From Ruminococcus sp. (GTDB lineage: Bacteria; Bacillota; Clostridia; Oscillospirales; Ruminococcaceae), in NCBI RefSeq assembly GCF_019417665.1, contig NZ_DXUU01000009.1:38111-66993 (forward strand): 28,883 nucleotides of DNA. The letters are read 5' to 3'. Below are positions 1 through 6,902 of this stretch, piece by piece. Numbering within the stretch: the stretch's first letter is position 1; every line of letters starts with the position of its first letter. The position numbers were made by a program, and so were the translations under genes. The notes beneath the pieces are model-generated. The model ran no database searches. It saw only the letters and a program-made list of their open reading frames with translations, and was not told the origin of the DNA.

Positions 1-34
1 ACATAATATTATATTTTTGTAAATGCTCAAAAAG

Positions 35-71
35 AAAAGGCAGACACGCCGTCCTGACGCATCTGCCTTTT
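35..71 (-). terminator. Intrinsic terminator after the XRE regulator
   Basis: Arms AAAAGGCAGA (35-44) and TCTGCCTTTT (62-71) pair perfectly around a 17-nt loop. Read on the minus strand, the hairpin is followed by a T-rich run. It lies just beyond the stop of the XRE gene and so ends the helicase/XRE transcript. Base pairing is seen directly; activity is inferred. Confidence 0.85.
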
Positions 72-77
72 CCTATT

Positions 78-320
78 TTACTGCAATTCCTGCTCCAACT
101 CCCGGAACACCGGCGTATCAAAAAAATCAGTGATCGAAATTTCTAACCCATCACATAACTTTTTCAGCGTGACAATTCCCGGATTTTTACTCTCGCCGCA
201 CATAATGCTTTTAATAGTTGACTGCGATACACCTGCCGCATAAGCAAGTCCGTTCTGGGTCAGATGCCGCTGTGCGCAAAGTTCTTTCAGCCGCTCTACC
301 ACGACATCATAAATTCCCAT
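78..320 (-). CDS. Small XRE-family HTH regulator
   Basis: An 80-residue protein that is almost entirely a Cro/C1-type helix-turn-helix domain. The ordered pattern RHLTQNGLAYAAGVSQSTI followed by a PGIVTLKKLCDGLEIS helix matches the XRE/HTH_3 family, in which helix 3 reads DNA. A short acidic tail (FRELEQELQ) follows. The start is fixed by AAAGGG eight bases upstream of ATG; that ribosome site overlaps the stop codon of the preceding helicase gene, leaving a 5-bp gap, so the two are probably translated together. A partner toxin was looked for and not seen. The target operator is unknown; autoregulation is possible but there is no separate promoter here. Confidence 0.9.
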   Translation of the reverse strand: MGIYDVVVERLKELCAQRHLTQNGLAYAAGVSQSTIKSIMCGESKNPGIVTLKKLCDGLEISITDFFDTPVFRELEQELQ

Positions 321-325
321 TTTAC

Positions 326-2047
326 TTACCCTTTCCGCCGTTTCCGGTTATACCCACCGTTCCGGGGATTCTGGGTGTATCCATGCCGGGACGAACGCCG
401 CTGACCGCCGTTTCTGCCCCGGTTCCGGGCATCCTCCCGGCGATAACCATAGCCGCCGTCACGTTCCTCGTATTTCCGCACAGCCACCTGCTTACCGTTG
501 ATCTTCTCATTCTGCATGGCATCCACCACAAAGTCCAGCTCTGCCTCAGGCACTTCCACCGTGGTAAACTGATCGTGAATGTCGATCTTCCCGAACTCGT
601 TGCCTGCCATACCTGTGGCTTCCACCAGTGCACCCAGGATAAAATTGGGTGCCATCCGGTCTTTTCGTCCGGCATTAATATGCACACGCACGGTCTTTGC
701 CCCGGCACGCTTGCCCTTGCGAATGGGCTTCGGCACATCAAAGGTAGGCAAGTTTTTCGTTACCTCTTCCAGACGCTGCTGCACCATTGCTGCAAGAATA
801 TGTTTCGCAGAATCTCCCTGCTCCAGCAGCGTTTCCGTCAGTGCCATTGCCTCCTCAGAGATCTCCGTCTCCGACAATGCCAGCAGTTTCTCCCGCTGCG
901 CATCCACAGCCAGTGCCCGCAATTCCTTGGAAGTAGGCACTGCGATCTCCGTGATATCTGCCTTGGTATAACGGGAAATGTCACGCAGTTCCATCTCCTG
1001 CTTGCGGCTGCTGAGAATATTGTACGCCGTACCAGTCTTTCCGGCACGTCCCGTTCTGCCGATGCGGTGAATATAATACTCATGATCCTGGGGCAGATCG
1101 TAGTTGAACACAGCGTCCACGCCCTTAACATCAATGCCACGTGCTGCCACATCCGTTGCGATCAGAATGGTACTTCTGCCGCTTTTGAAACCGTTCATGA
1201 CCTGAGTACGCTGGAGCTGTTTCATATCTCCATGCAGTCCCACCGCTGGGAATCCCCGGAGACACAGGGCTTCTGTCAGCTCGTCCACGGTCTTTTTGGT
1301 ATTACAGAAAATCATGGTGGAATTGGGCTGCTTCGCCAGCAGAAGCAGCTGTAACGCATCGGTCTTGCGTCCCATAGGCACGCTGACATAGTACTGGGCG
1401 ATAGCATCCACCGTCCGGTGTGCACTCTGGATCTGTACCAGCACCGGGTCTTTCTGATATTGCTTGGTGATCGCCAGGATCGCCGGGGGCATCGTTGCGG
1501 AAAACAGCACCGTCTGCCGTTCCTCTGGAACTTGCGCCAGTACCGCTTCGATATCTTCCCGGAAACCCATGTTCAGCATTTCGTCCGCCTCGTCCAGTAC
1601 AATGGTTTGCAGCTGGTCAAGCTTCAGTGTACGGCGGCGGAGATGATCCAGCACACGTCCCGGCGTCCCCACTACCAGATTTGCACCGTTTTTCAACTGA
1701 TGGATCTGTCTGTCCATGCTGGCACCGCCATAGACGGCAACAGGACGCACATGCTTTTTGAACCGGGCAAATTTCCGGATCTCATCGCACGCCTGCATCG
1801 CAAGTTCTCTGGTGGGGCAAAGAATCAGAGCGCAGACATGATTACAGTCCTCCGGCTGCATCTGCTCCAGAATGGGAATGCTGAATGCGGCGGTTTTTCC
1901 CGTACCGGTGTTGGATTTGCCGATCACATCCTTGCCCTCCAACAGCAGAGGGATGGTTTTTTCCTGAATCTCTGTCATTTCTGTAAAGTCCAGCTGCGCC
2001 ACTGCCTCCAGCAGCGGTGCGGATAGGTTTAGTTCTTGAAATTGCAT
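326..2047 (-). CDS. DEAD-box ATP-dependent RNA helicase (DeaD/CshA type)
   Basis: A 573-residue RNA helicase that should unwind structured RNA during ribosome assembly, mRNA decay or cold adaptation. Visible motifs in order: Q-motif region near residues 3-30, Walker A SNTGTGKT (45-52), PTREL, DEAD (152-155), SAT (183-185), and a second RecA lobe with RGIDVKGV and HRIGRTGRAG. After the core comes a DbpA-like RNA-binding domain (VRVHINAGRKDRMAPNFILG) and a basic Arg/Gly-rich tail ending NGGYNRKRRKG, typical of RNA-contacting extensions. Start ATG is preceded by GGGAG that overlaps the end of the tiny upstream ORF. It is the penultimate gene of a compact minus-strand cluster beginning with yebC. 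Family is certain; exact orthology to DeaD, CshA or DbpA is not decided from sequence alone. Confidence 0.97.
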   Translation of the reverse strand: MQFQELNLSAPLLEAVAQLDFTEMTEIQEKTIPLLLEGKDVIGKSNTGTGKTAAFSIPILEQMQPEDCNHVCALILCPTRELAMQACDEIRKFARFKKHVRPVAVYGGASMDRQIHQLKNGANLVVGTPGRVLDHLRRRTLKLDQLQTIVLDEADEMLNMGFREDIEAVLAQVPEERQTVLFSATMPPAILAITKQYQKDPVLVQIQSAHRTVDAIAQYYVSVPMGRKTDALQLLLLAKQPNSTMIFCNTKKTVDELTEALCLRGFPAVGLHGDMKQLQRTQVMNGFKSGRSTILIATDVAARGIDVKGVDAVFNYDLPQDHEYYIHRIGRTGRAGKTGTAYNILSSRKQEMELRDISRYTKADITEIAVPTSKELRALAVDAQREKLLALSETEISEEAMALTETLLEQGDSAKHILAAMVQQRLEEVTKNLPTFDVPKPIRKGKRAGAKTVRVHINAGRKDRMAPNFILGALVEATGMAGNEFGKIDIHDQFTTVEVPEAELDFVVDAMQNEKINGKQVAVRKYEERDGGYGYRREDARNRGRNGGQRRSSRHGYTQNPRNGGYNRKRRKG

Positions 2048-2048
2048 G

Positions 2049-2150
2049 TTACTCCCTTTCTACGATTTCTTGTTCCTCAAATAGCAACTCTTGTGTTATG
2101 CCATCAAATGATACTCTTCTTAATTCCTTTGCATTTTTTGCTGAATCCAT
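2049..2150 (-). CDS. 33-residue mini-protein wedged between lipoprotein and helicase genes
   Basis: A short open frame starting MDSAKNAKELRR and ending EEQEIVERE, charged and acidic at the C-terminus, with no signal peptide, membrane segment or family I recognise. Its ATG overlaps the TGA of the upstream lipoprotein gene (TGATG), the classic arrangement for translational reinitiation. Its TAA sits one base before the helicase ATG, and its last codons supply the helicase ribosome-binding site. It fills the gap between two real genes almost exactly. Codon choice is more AT-rich than its neighbours. It may be a genuine microprotein, a translational-coupling leader for the helicase, or a chance frame; the exact fit at both ends favours one of the first two. 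Confidence 0.55.
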   Translation of the reverse strand: MDSAKNAKELRRVSFDGITQELLFEEQEIVERE

Positions 2151-2497
2151 CAGCCTGACCCCGTAATACGGTATTCCAGTAGATAGCCATCTTCATACGT
2201 ACGAACCTCAACGATTTCTGCATATTCCGGACCGTTGCTGTAGTCTGTTTCCGTTTTTTGAAAGCCAGCCTGTTCCATGGCTTCTTCCTGTGTCAGTTCG
2301 TCTGTGAAATAAAGATATCCTGTGCCGTGATTTTCTTCGCACATTCCTTCGCCGCAATAATGTCCCTCTTTCACATGACAGAAACTCTGTCCCTCTAAAT
2401 CCATTTTATCTGCGAGCTTTTCTCCGTCTGTGGAGCAACCTGTCAACAATATGAGCAATAGGGAAAATGTCAAAATCATTTTTCTCCAAATATTCAA
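2150..2497 (-). CDS. Small Cys-containing lipoprotein, paralogue of the gene at 2693-3079
   Basis: Unknown function. With a TTG start at 2497 (GGAGG seven bases upstream) the protein is 115 residues and opens with a textbook lipoprotein signal: short basic stretch (NIWRK), hydrophobic run, lipobox LLTGC with Cys21 as acylation site. A longer ATG-started reading from 2578 would add 27 residues that bury the signal peptide, so I prefer TTG. The mature part carries GHYCGEGMCEENH, GYLYFTDELTQEEAMEQAGF and a terminal YLLEYRITGSG, all matching its upstream neighbour. The conserved C-G-x-G-x-C pair may form a disulfide or bind metal (inference). The stop overlaps the start of the next small ORF. Together with the yebC scrap just upstream it is one half of a tandem duplication. 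Confidence 0.75.
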   Translation of the reverse strand: MNIWRKMILTFSLLLILLTGCSTDGEKLADKMDLEGQSFCHVKEGHYCGEGMCEENHGTGYLYFTDELTQEEAMEQAGFQKTETDYSNGPEYAEIVEVRTYEDGYLLEYRITGSG

Positions 2498-2577
2498 AAG
2501 CTCACCTCCCGACAAAAAAGCGCACCCAGCACCGCCCGTGGCGAAACCGGATACGCCCATTCCCCTGTCAAACGCCA

Positions 2578-2700
2578 TTAGTCCTCTTCCGGCATATTCC
2601 AGTTATGATATACATTCTGTACGTCATCGCTATCCTCCAGCTGCTCCAGCAGAAGAACGATCTTTCTCATCGCCTGACTGATCCATAGTATTTTAATCAT
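2578..2700 (-). pseudogene. Duplicated 3' fragment of yebC
   Basis: Read on the minus strand this encodes a 40-residue frame whose last 33 residues match the C-terminus of the intact YebC upstream. The block LLLEQLED is identical, NDDVQNVYHNWSMPEEE becomes SDDVQNVYHNWNMPEED, and the frame ends in its own TAA. The first codons do not resemble YebC, so the duplication junction lies near 2690. Its ATG overlaps the stop of the preceding membrane-protein gene (ATGATTAA). It lacks the DNA-binding N-terminal domains, so it cannot act as YebC. Most differences are conservative, which could mean recent origin or that the fragment is still translated. Confidence 0.85.
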
Positions 2701-3079
2701 GCCCCGTGATTTCATATCTCAGGATGTATCCATTTTTATAGCTGCAGCTCCAACAAACTTTTGCAAACTCCCCGTTGGAATATCTATTTTCTCCAATTTT
2801 GGTGAATCCTGCCATTTCCATAGCATCTTCTTCCGTGTATTGGTCTGTATAATACAGATATCCGACATAATGGTCTTCCTCACAGACACCATCGCCGCAA
2901 TAGTATCCCTCTTTTAGGCAGACAAAATCCTTCCCGTCCAGATCAGTCTGATCTACAATGTTTTTCGCTTTGACGGTCACAAGCAGGATCAGCATAAGCA
3001 AAATGATAAAAGCCGTCCGCACGCCACGAAAAAACCACGTTCTAACGGATTCCTCCTGTGGGGGTTCTGTGTGTTCCAT
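2693..3079 (-). CDS. Small membrane-anchored Cys-containing protein of unknown function
   Basis: A 128-residue protein: about 15 polar N-terminal residues, one hydrophobic segment (TAFIILLMLILLVTV, about 23-37), then an extracytoplasmic domain by the positive-inside rule (Arg flank before the helix). That domain carries EGYYCGDGVCEEDH, GYLYYTDQYTEEDAMEMAGF and a terminal YILRYEITGHD. Unlike its downstream paralogue it lacks a lipobox, so it is held by a signal anchor rather than lipid. It begins seven bases after the yebC stop, in the same transcript. I do not recognise the domain; the aligned Cys pair, aromatic strands and acidic helix are shared by both paralogues, so the fold is probably conserved. 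Confidence 0.8.
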   Translation of the reverse strand: MEHTEPPQEESVRTWFFRGVRTAFIILLMLILLVTVKAKNIVDQTDLDGKDFVCLKEGYYCGDGVCEEDHYVGYLYYTDQYTEEDAMEMAGFTKIGENRYSNGEFAKVCWSCSYKNGYILRYEITGHD

Positions 3080-3085
3080 CAGCTG

Positions 3086-3823
3086 TTATTCCTCTTCTGG
3101 CATACTCCAGTTATGATATACATTCTGTACGTCGTCATTATCCTCCAACTGTTCCAGCAGAAGATTCATCTTCTTGATGGCATCCTCATCCTCCAGCGTG
3201 GTATAAGTCGCCGGGATCTGCATGACTTCCGCAGAAAGCACATTGTAGCCCTTTGCAGTCAGCCCCTCACGCAGTCCGCTCAGTGCAGACGGTGCGCAGG
3301 ATACCTCGATCACATCCTCATCCTCCATGGAGAAATCATCTGCGTCAAACTCGAAGCAGTCCTCCATGACCTGATCCTCGTCCAGACCGGTATTTTCCAG
3401 TACTACCATACCTTTTTCGCTGAACATAAAGGAAACGCAGCCCGGTGTACCCAAATTGCCACCGAACTTATCGAAATAATGACGTACATCGCCGGCAGTC
3501 CGGTTCTTGTTGTCGGTCAGGCACTCTACGATAACAGCCACACCGTTAGGACCATAGCCCTCATAAACGATAGTCTCATAGTTATTCTTGTCGCCCTCGC
3601 CTGCCGCTTTCTTGATGACACGGTCAATGTTGTCATTGGGCACGTTGTTAGACTTTGCCTTTGCGATGAGATCCCGCAGCTTGGAATTGGTGTTGGGATC
3701 AGGGCCGCCCTCTTTGACGCAGACGGTGATCTCTCTGCCGATCTTTGTGAAGATCTTTCCCTTTGCGGCATCAGTCGCCTCTTTTTTTCGCTTGATATTA
3801 TTCCACTTCGAATGTCCTGACAT
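3086..3823 (-). CDS. yebC: YebC/PmpR/TACO1-family protein
   Basis: A 245-residue member of the YebC family, close to the usual length (240-250). The signature N-terminus MSGHSKWNNIKRKKEATDAAKGKIFTKIGREI is intact, followed by NVPNDNIDRVIKKAAG, YEGYGPNGVAVIVE and DNKNRTAGDVRHYFDKFGGNLG, all diagnostic. Members are described as DNA-binding regulators in some bacteria and as factors aiding translation of difficult sequences in others (TACO1 in mitochondria). It heads the compact minus-strand cluster running to the XRE gene; GAGGAG lies ten bases before ATG. No clear promoter was found in the 150 bp upstream, which holds a palindrome at 3894-3913. Part of its 3' end is duplicated downstream. Confidence 0.97.
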   Translation of the reverse strand: MSGHSKWNNIKRKKEATDAAKGKIFTKIGREITVCVKEGGPDPNTNSKLRDLIAKAKSNNVPNDNIDRVIKKAAGEGDKNNYETIVYEGYGPNGVAVIVECLTDNKNRTAGDVRHYFDKFGGNLGTPGCVSFMFSEKGMVVLENTGLDEDQVMEDCFEFDADDFSMEDEDVIEVSCAPSALSGLREGLTAKGYNVLSAEVMQIPATYTTLEDEDAIKKMNLLLEQLEDNDDVQNVYHNWSMPEEE

Positions 3824-3893
3824 ATTGCAAACACTCCTCTTTTTTCAGTTGCATCCATAAACATGGCTTTTTCCTTGAAAACCAGAAGGGTAG

Positions 3894-3913
3894 GGCGGGG
3901 ACTTGCTCCCGCC
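3894..3913. repeat. GC-rich palindrome between mrnC and yebC
   Basis: GGCGGG (3894-3899) and CCCGCC (3908-3913) pair around an 8-nt loop, preceded by GTAG. No T-run follows on the minus strand, so it is not a convincing intrinsic terminator. The GTAGGG context resembles the GTAGGGGCGA palindromes elsewhere in the window and it may be a diverged member of that family. Confidence 0.45.
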
Positions 3914-3974
3914 GAATCTGGCATATAACAATGTAAACTTTTTCAATAGGATGACACGCTACATTGCCCTTTCC

Positions 3975-4376
3975 TTATATGGATGACATCGCATCTTCTA
4001 TACAAACGGCAAACAATTCCACAAGCCGCTGCTCTGCGCCAATCAGGTGCAAATAGCCGAACAATGCTTCCAGTCCTGTTGCCTTATGATAATCCTGCGC
4101 CGCTGTATGGCGTGGGACAGTATTATTGGCATTTCTGCCGCGCTTGTACACCCCAAGCTCATCCTCCGTCAGTTGAGACAGAATACGGTCGGCTGCCTGT
4201 GCCTGGAATTCCGCACAGACCAGCTGCACCTTTTTCTCGTGCAGCTTTGCCGCTGGCTGATTTGCCTCCAGCAAGAGCCGTTCCCGCACCATGACCTCAT
4301 AGACGCTGTCCCCCAGAAATGCCAATGCCAGGGGGCTGTATTGTCTCGCCTGAGACGCTGTGATACCAAGCTGCAT
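3975..4376 (-). CDS. mrnC: Mini-ribonuclease III
   Basis: A 133-residue RNase III catalytic-domain protein lacking a double-stranded-RNA-binding domain, the hallmark of Mini-III, which in Bacillus trims the ends of 23S rRNA precursors. The signature LALAFLGDSVYEVMVRERLL is present, with Asp23 at the position of the catalytic Asp of the Bacillus enzyme; KRGRNANN and AQDYHKATGLEALFGYL follow as expected. An in-frame TTG sits just before ATG, but the GGAGG ten bases upstream fits the ATG at 4376. It lies 15 bases after obg, so the two share a transcript, linking two ribosome-maturation functions. In many Firmicutes this gene neighbours cysS instead. Confidence 0.96.
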   Translation of the reverse strand: MQLGITASQARQYSPLALAFLGDSVYEVMVRERLLLEANQPAAKLHEKKVQLVCAEFQAQAADRILSQLTEDELGVYKRGRNANNTVPRHTAAQDYHKATGLEALFGYLHLIGAEQRLVELFAVCIEDAMSSI

Positions 4377-4391
4377 CAATGCTCAGCCTCC

Positions 4392-5663
4392 TTACGGCAC
4401 AAAGTCGAATTCGAATCCCAGGATATCAACGCCGTCACCCTCCTGGATGCCCTTTTCTTCCAGTGCATCAATAATACCGCTGCTGCGGAGCACACGCTGG
4501 AAGTACTGCAAAGACGAATAATCGTCCATGTTGACTGTCCGCAGAATGGGTTCCAGCCAGGGCGCATGGACATAATACACGCCGTCCTCCACTTCGATCT
4601 CGAACTGACCGTGGGCATTTTCCGCCAGTTCTTCCTGCGTAGGCGTCTCCGGCTCATATTGCAAAATGGGCGGCAGTGTTTGCAGCATTGCAGCCGTTGC
4701 CTGTACCAGCTCTGCTGTACCAGCTGTAGTCGCCGCAGAGATCTCATAGAAGGGCAGTCCCTTTTCCTTGATATAGCTGCGAAAACGTTCGATCTGTTCC
4801 GGTTCTGCCATATCGCACTTATTTGCTACCACAATTTGAGGACGCTCTGCCAGTTCTTCCCGGAATCGTTCCAGTTCGCCCTGAATGGTCTCGTAATCCT
4901 GGGTGGGGTCACGTCCCTCAGAACCGGAGACATCCACCACATGCAAAATCAGCCGGCAGCGTTCCACATGGCGCAGGAAATCATGTCCCAGTCCCACGCC
5001 ATCGCTGGCGCCCTCAATCAGACCGGGGATATCCGCCATGACAAAGGACTGCTCCTCCGCCACACGCACCATGCCCAATACCGGAGTCAGGGTAGTGAAG
5101 TGATAGTTGGCGATCTTCGGTTTTGCAGCGCTGACCACAGAGATCAGCGTGGATTTTCCCACATTGGGGAAACCCACCAGTCCTACATCAGCCAAAAGCT
5201 TCAGTTCCAGGGTCACATCAAAGCTTTCGCCTGGAAAGCCCGGCTTTGCGAACCGTGGGATCTGCCGGGTAGAAGTGGCAAAGTGAATATTACCCTTTCC
5301 GCCTCTGCCGCCCTTGGCAAGGATCTGGGGTTCATCGGTGGAGAGATCCGCCATGATGCGGCCGGTTTTTGTTTCACGTACCACAGTACCCCGAGGCACA
5401 CGGATAATGAGATCCGGTGCGCTTTTTCCGGTACAGTTACGAGCACCGCCGTTTTCACCACGCTGGGCGGTGTACTTCCGCTTATAGCGAAAATCAATCA
5501 GCGTAGAGAAGTTATCGTCCACCTGAAAAACGATATCGCCGCCTTTTCCGCCGTCACCGCCGTCGGGGCCGCCGGCTGCCACATATTTTTCCCGGTGAAA
5601 CGAAACAGCACCGTCGCCGCCGTCACCTGCTTTAATGGTAATGCGAGCCTGATCCACAAACAT
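4392..5663 (-). CDS. obg: Ribosome-assembly GTPase Obg (CgtA)
   Basis: A 423-residue Obg GTPase involved in late 50S assembly and (p)ppGpp-linked growth control. The glycine-rich Obg fold occupies about residues 1-157 (AGDGGDGAVSFHREKYVAAGGPDGGDGGKGG). The G domain follows with G1 GFPNVGKST, G3 DIPGLIEGA, G4 NKCD and G5 SAAT. The C-terminal ~70 residues form the OCT domain of Gram-positive Obg proteins (VEDGVYYVHAPWLEPILRTVNMDDYSSLQYFQRVL). ATG is preceded by GGAAGGAG. It lies downstream of rpmA, the classic rplU-prp-rpmA-obg order, but a hairpin terminator and a candidate promoter intervene, so it may be expressed partly on its own. Confidence 0.98.
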   Translation of the reverse strand: MFVDQARITIKAGDGGDGAVSFHREKYVAAGGPDGGDGGKGGDIVFQVDDNFSTLIDFRYKRKYTAQRGENGGARNCTGKSAPDLIIRVPRGTVVRETKTGRIMADLSTDEPQILAKGGRGGKGNIHFATSTRQIPRFAKPGFPGESFDVTLELKLLADVGLVGFPNVGKSTLISVVSAAKPKIANYHFTTLTPVLGMVRVAEEQSFVMADIPGLIEGASDGVGLGHDFLRHVERCRLILHVVDVSGSEGRDPTQDYETIQGELERFREELAERPQIVVANKCDMAEPEQIERFRSYIKEKGLPFYEISAATTAGTAELVQATAAMLQTLPPILQYEPETPTQEELAENAHGQFEIEVEDGVYYVHAPWLEPILRTVNMDDYSSLQYFQRVLRSSGIIDALEEKGIQEGDGVDILGFEFDFVP

Positions 5664-5690
5664 AGCTTTCGTCTCCTTCCTGTTTTAGAC

Positions 5691-5718
5691 ATTATAAATT
5701 TCTATCAAAAAATCCCAA
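5691..5718 (-). promoter_or_regulatory. Candidate obg promoter overlapping a terminator
   Basis: On the minus strand TTGGGA (5713-5718), a 16-bp spacer and a perfect TATAAT (5691-5696) precede obg. The -35 box lies inside one arm of the hairpin at 5710-5736, and the spacer is the terminator T-run. The -10 box is strong, the -35 box moderate. It would give obg-mrnC an independent start. Confidence 0.5.
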
Positions 5719-5736
5719 GCGTGCCGCTCGGGATTT
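5710..5736 (-). terminator. Intrinsic terminator between rpmA and obg
   Basis: Minus-strand arms AAATCCCGAGCG and CGCTTGGGATTT pair with a single mismatch around a 3-nt loop and are followed by TTTTTTGATAG. It should stop part of the transcription coming from rplU-prp-rpmA, so that ribosomal proteins are made in excess of Obg. Pairing is seen; efficiency is inferred. Confidence 0.75.
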
Positions 5737-5773
5737 CCTGTCGTTCTTCACGTAAAACAGCAAAAGCTGTCAG

Positions 5774-6055
5774 TTACTGAGCAGCGTATACGCTGACCTT
5801 CTTGCGGTCACGGCCAACACGCTCAAACTTTACGGTACCATCTACCATAGCGAACAGTGTGTCATCAGAACCGATGCCAACACCATTGCCCGGATGAATG
5901 TGAGTACCTCTCTGGCGAACCAGAATGTTGCCAGCCTTTACAAACTGACCGTCTGCACGCTTTACGCCCAGACGCTTGGACTCAGAATCACGGCCGTTCT
6001 TGGTAGAACCAGAACCTTTCTTATGTGCAAAAAACTGCATACTAATGCGCAACAT
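5774..6055 (-). CDS. rpmA: 50S ribosomal protein L27 with cleavable N-terminal extension
   Basis: A 93-residue L27, at the tRNA-contacting edge of the peptidyl-transferase centre. The body (AHKKGSGSTKNGRDSESKRLGVKRADGQFVKAGNILVRQRGTHIHPGNGVGIG) is standard. The start gives the N-terminus MLRISMQFF-AHKKG: the Firmicutes-type extension that Prp cuts after the two Phe residues, so I keep the upstream ATG rather than the internal Met. GGAGGTG lies seven bases before this ATG and overlaps the prp stop, confirming it. The adjacent prp gene encodes the protease that would remove the extension; its nine residues match the expected MLxxxxQFF pattern. Third gene of the rplU operon. Confidence 0.98.
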   Translation of the reverse strand: MLRISMQFFAHKKGSGSTKNGRDSESKRLGVKRADGQFVKAGNILVRQRGTHIHPGNGVGIGSDDTLFAMVDGTVKFERVGRDRKKVSVYAAQ

Positions 6056-6059
6056 AACT

Positions 6060-6386
6060 TTACACCTCCATGTGTCTCAATTGGATATACGCAGGATAAG
6101 CCTCTGCAAGCAGCTGGAACTGCAATTCCAGTCCGGCAAAGAGCCGGTCTGCATTTCCGGAATCATCCGGTTTGTCCAGTCGGAGTACAATTGCCGCTGT
6201 TTTCTCTGTTTCCTCTGCGGAAACCGGGAGATGGTATATCTCCGTCATGAGATTGGCAACTGTCTGCACTGCGGAAGAAACGCTTGCACAGACAATATCT
6301 GCACCCTCTTCTGCATAGCCGGCATGTCCCTCAACGGAACAGCCCGTGCAGTGCTCCCCTGCATAGAAAAAACGTGCGGAAATCAT
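6060..6386 (-). CDS. prp: Ribosomal-processing cysteine protease Prp
   Basis: A 108-residue cysteine protease that trims the N-terminus of ribosomal protein L27 in Firmicutes and related bacteria. The catalytic dyad of the family is visible: His21 in EGHAGYAEEGADIVCASVS and Cys33 twelve residues later. Length matches the family (about 105-115). Its ATG overlaps the rplU stop by one base (TAATG), and its own last codons form the ribosome-binding site of rpmA, so the three genes are tightly coupled. Its substrate is encoded four bases downstream. In older annotations this family is called YsxB or DUF464. Confidence 0.96.
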   Translation of the reverse strand: MISARFFYAGEHCTGCSVEGHAGYAEEGADIVCASVSSAVQTVANLMTEIYHLPVSAEETEKTAAIVLRLDKPDDSGNADRLFAGLELQFQLLAEAYPAYIQLRHMEV

Positions 6387-6697
6387 TATGCCTCAATGGC
6401 TTCGATCTGCACCTGGGTATAGGGCTGTCTGTGACCCTGCTTCTTCTTCTCGCCCTTCTTCGGCTTGTAAGTCATAACAGTGATCTTCTTTGCCTTGCCA
6501 TTCTTGATGACCTTGGCACGAACAGAAGCACCGTCTACATACGGCTTACCGATCTTCAGACCGTCCTCGCCGCCGACTGCAACAACCTTGTCAAATACAA
6601 TGCTGTCCTCTGCCTCTACGTTCAGCTTTTCGATAAAGAGCGTATCGTTTGCCTTTACCTGATACTGCTTTCCGCCGGTTTCAATTACTGCGTACAT
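6386..6697 (-). CDS. rplU: 50S ribosomal protein L21
   Basis: A 103-residue L21, a 50S protein that binds 23S rRNA. The family N-terminus MYAVIETGGKQYQVKAND is followed by VVAVGGEDGLKIGKPYVDGASV and the basic C-terminal signature KPKKGEKKKQGHRQPYTQVQIEAI. An in-frame GTG four codons upstream exists, but AGGTG at nine bases from the ATG at 6697 and family length favour the ATG. It is the first gene of the rplU-prp-rpmA(-obg-mrnC) transcript. A near-consensus promoter and an ~80-nt leader precede it; Firmicutes L21 leaders are known autoregulatory RNA structures, and this leader has a plausible hairpin. Confidence 0.98.
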   Translation of the reverse strand: MYAVIETGGKQYQVKANDTLFIEKLNVEAEDSIVFDKVVAVGGEDGLKIGKPYVDGASVRAKVIKNGKAKKITVMTYKPKKGEKKKQGHRQPYTQVQIEAIEA

Positions 6698-6776
6698 GAT
6701 ATCTGGCACCTGCCTTTTACAAAAACTCGCTGCGCTGGGTGCATAAAAATGCTTTTTGACCCGGACGCATGCGGCT
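6698..6776 (-). promoter_or_regulatory. Possible L21 leader RNA
   Basis: The ~80-nt leader between promoter and rplU contains a two-part stem: GGGT...ACCC outside and GCAT-TTTT-ATGC inside (minus strand). Position before rplU agrees with the L21 leader of Firmicutes, where the ribosomal protein is thought to bind its own mRNA. I cannot confirm a match to the described consensus. Confidence 0.4.
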
Positions 6777-6781
6777 TTTTT

Positions 6782-6810
6782 ATTGTATCATATTTCCGTG
6801 AGCTTGTCAA
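6782..6810 (-). promoter_or_regulatory. Promoter of the rplU operon
   Basis: TTGACA (6805-6810), a 17-bp spacer and TACAAT (6782-6787) on the minus strand: an almost perfect housekeeping-sigma promoter, as expected for ribosomal protein genes. Confidence 0.88.
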
Positions 6811-6902
6811 GATTTTTCTAAAATTTTTTTCGGAGGGGGGCAATCATTCTTCCTATGATAAATCTTACGGCAATATTGCACAAAGATTGTATGTTGTTTC
6901 CC

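Noticed and set aside
218..1354. 378-codon open frame opposite the helicase
   Set aside because: Antisense shadow crossing the boundary between the XRE and helicase genes.
78..2047. XRE gene as antitoxin of a toxin-antitoxin pair
   Set aside because: Its only close neighbour is the helicase; the 33-codon frame is too far away and unlike known toxins, so there is no support.
4047..5780. 577-codon open frame on the plus strand opposite obg and mrnC
   Set aside because: Antisense shadow: it covers two certain genes, is rich in Cys/His/Gln as reverse reads of GC-rich coding DNA are, and matches no family.
6698..6709. Upstream GTG start for rplU
   Set aside because: The ribosome-binding site spacing and the family N-terminus MYAVIETGGKQY favour ATG at 6697; the GTG overlaps the ribosome site.
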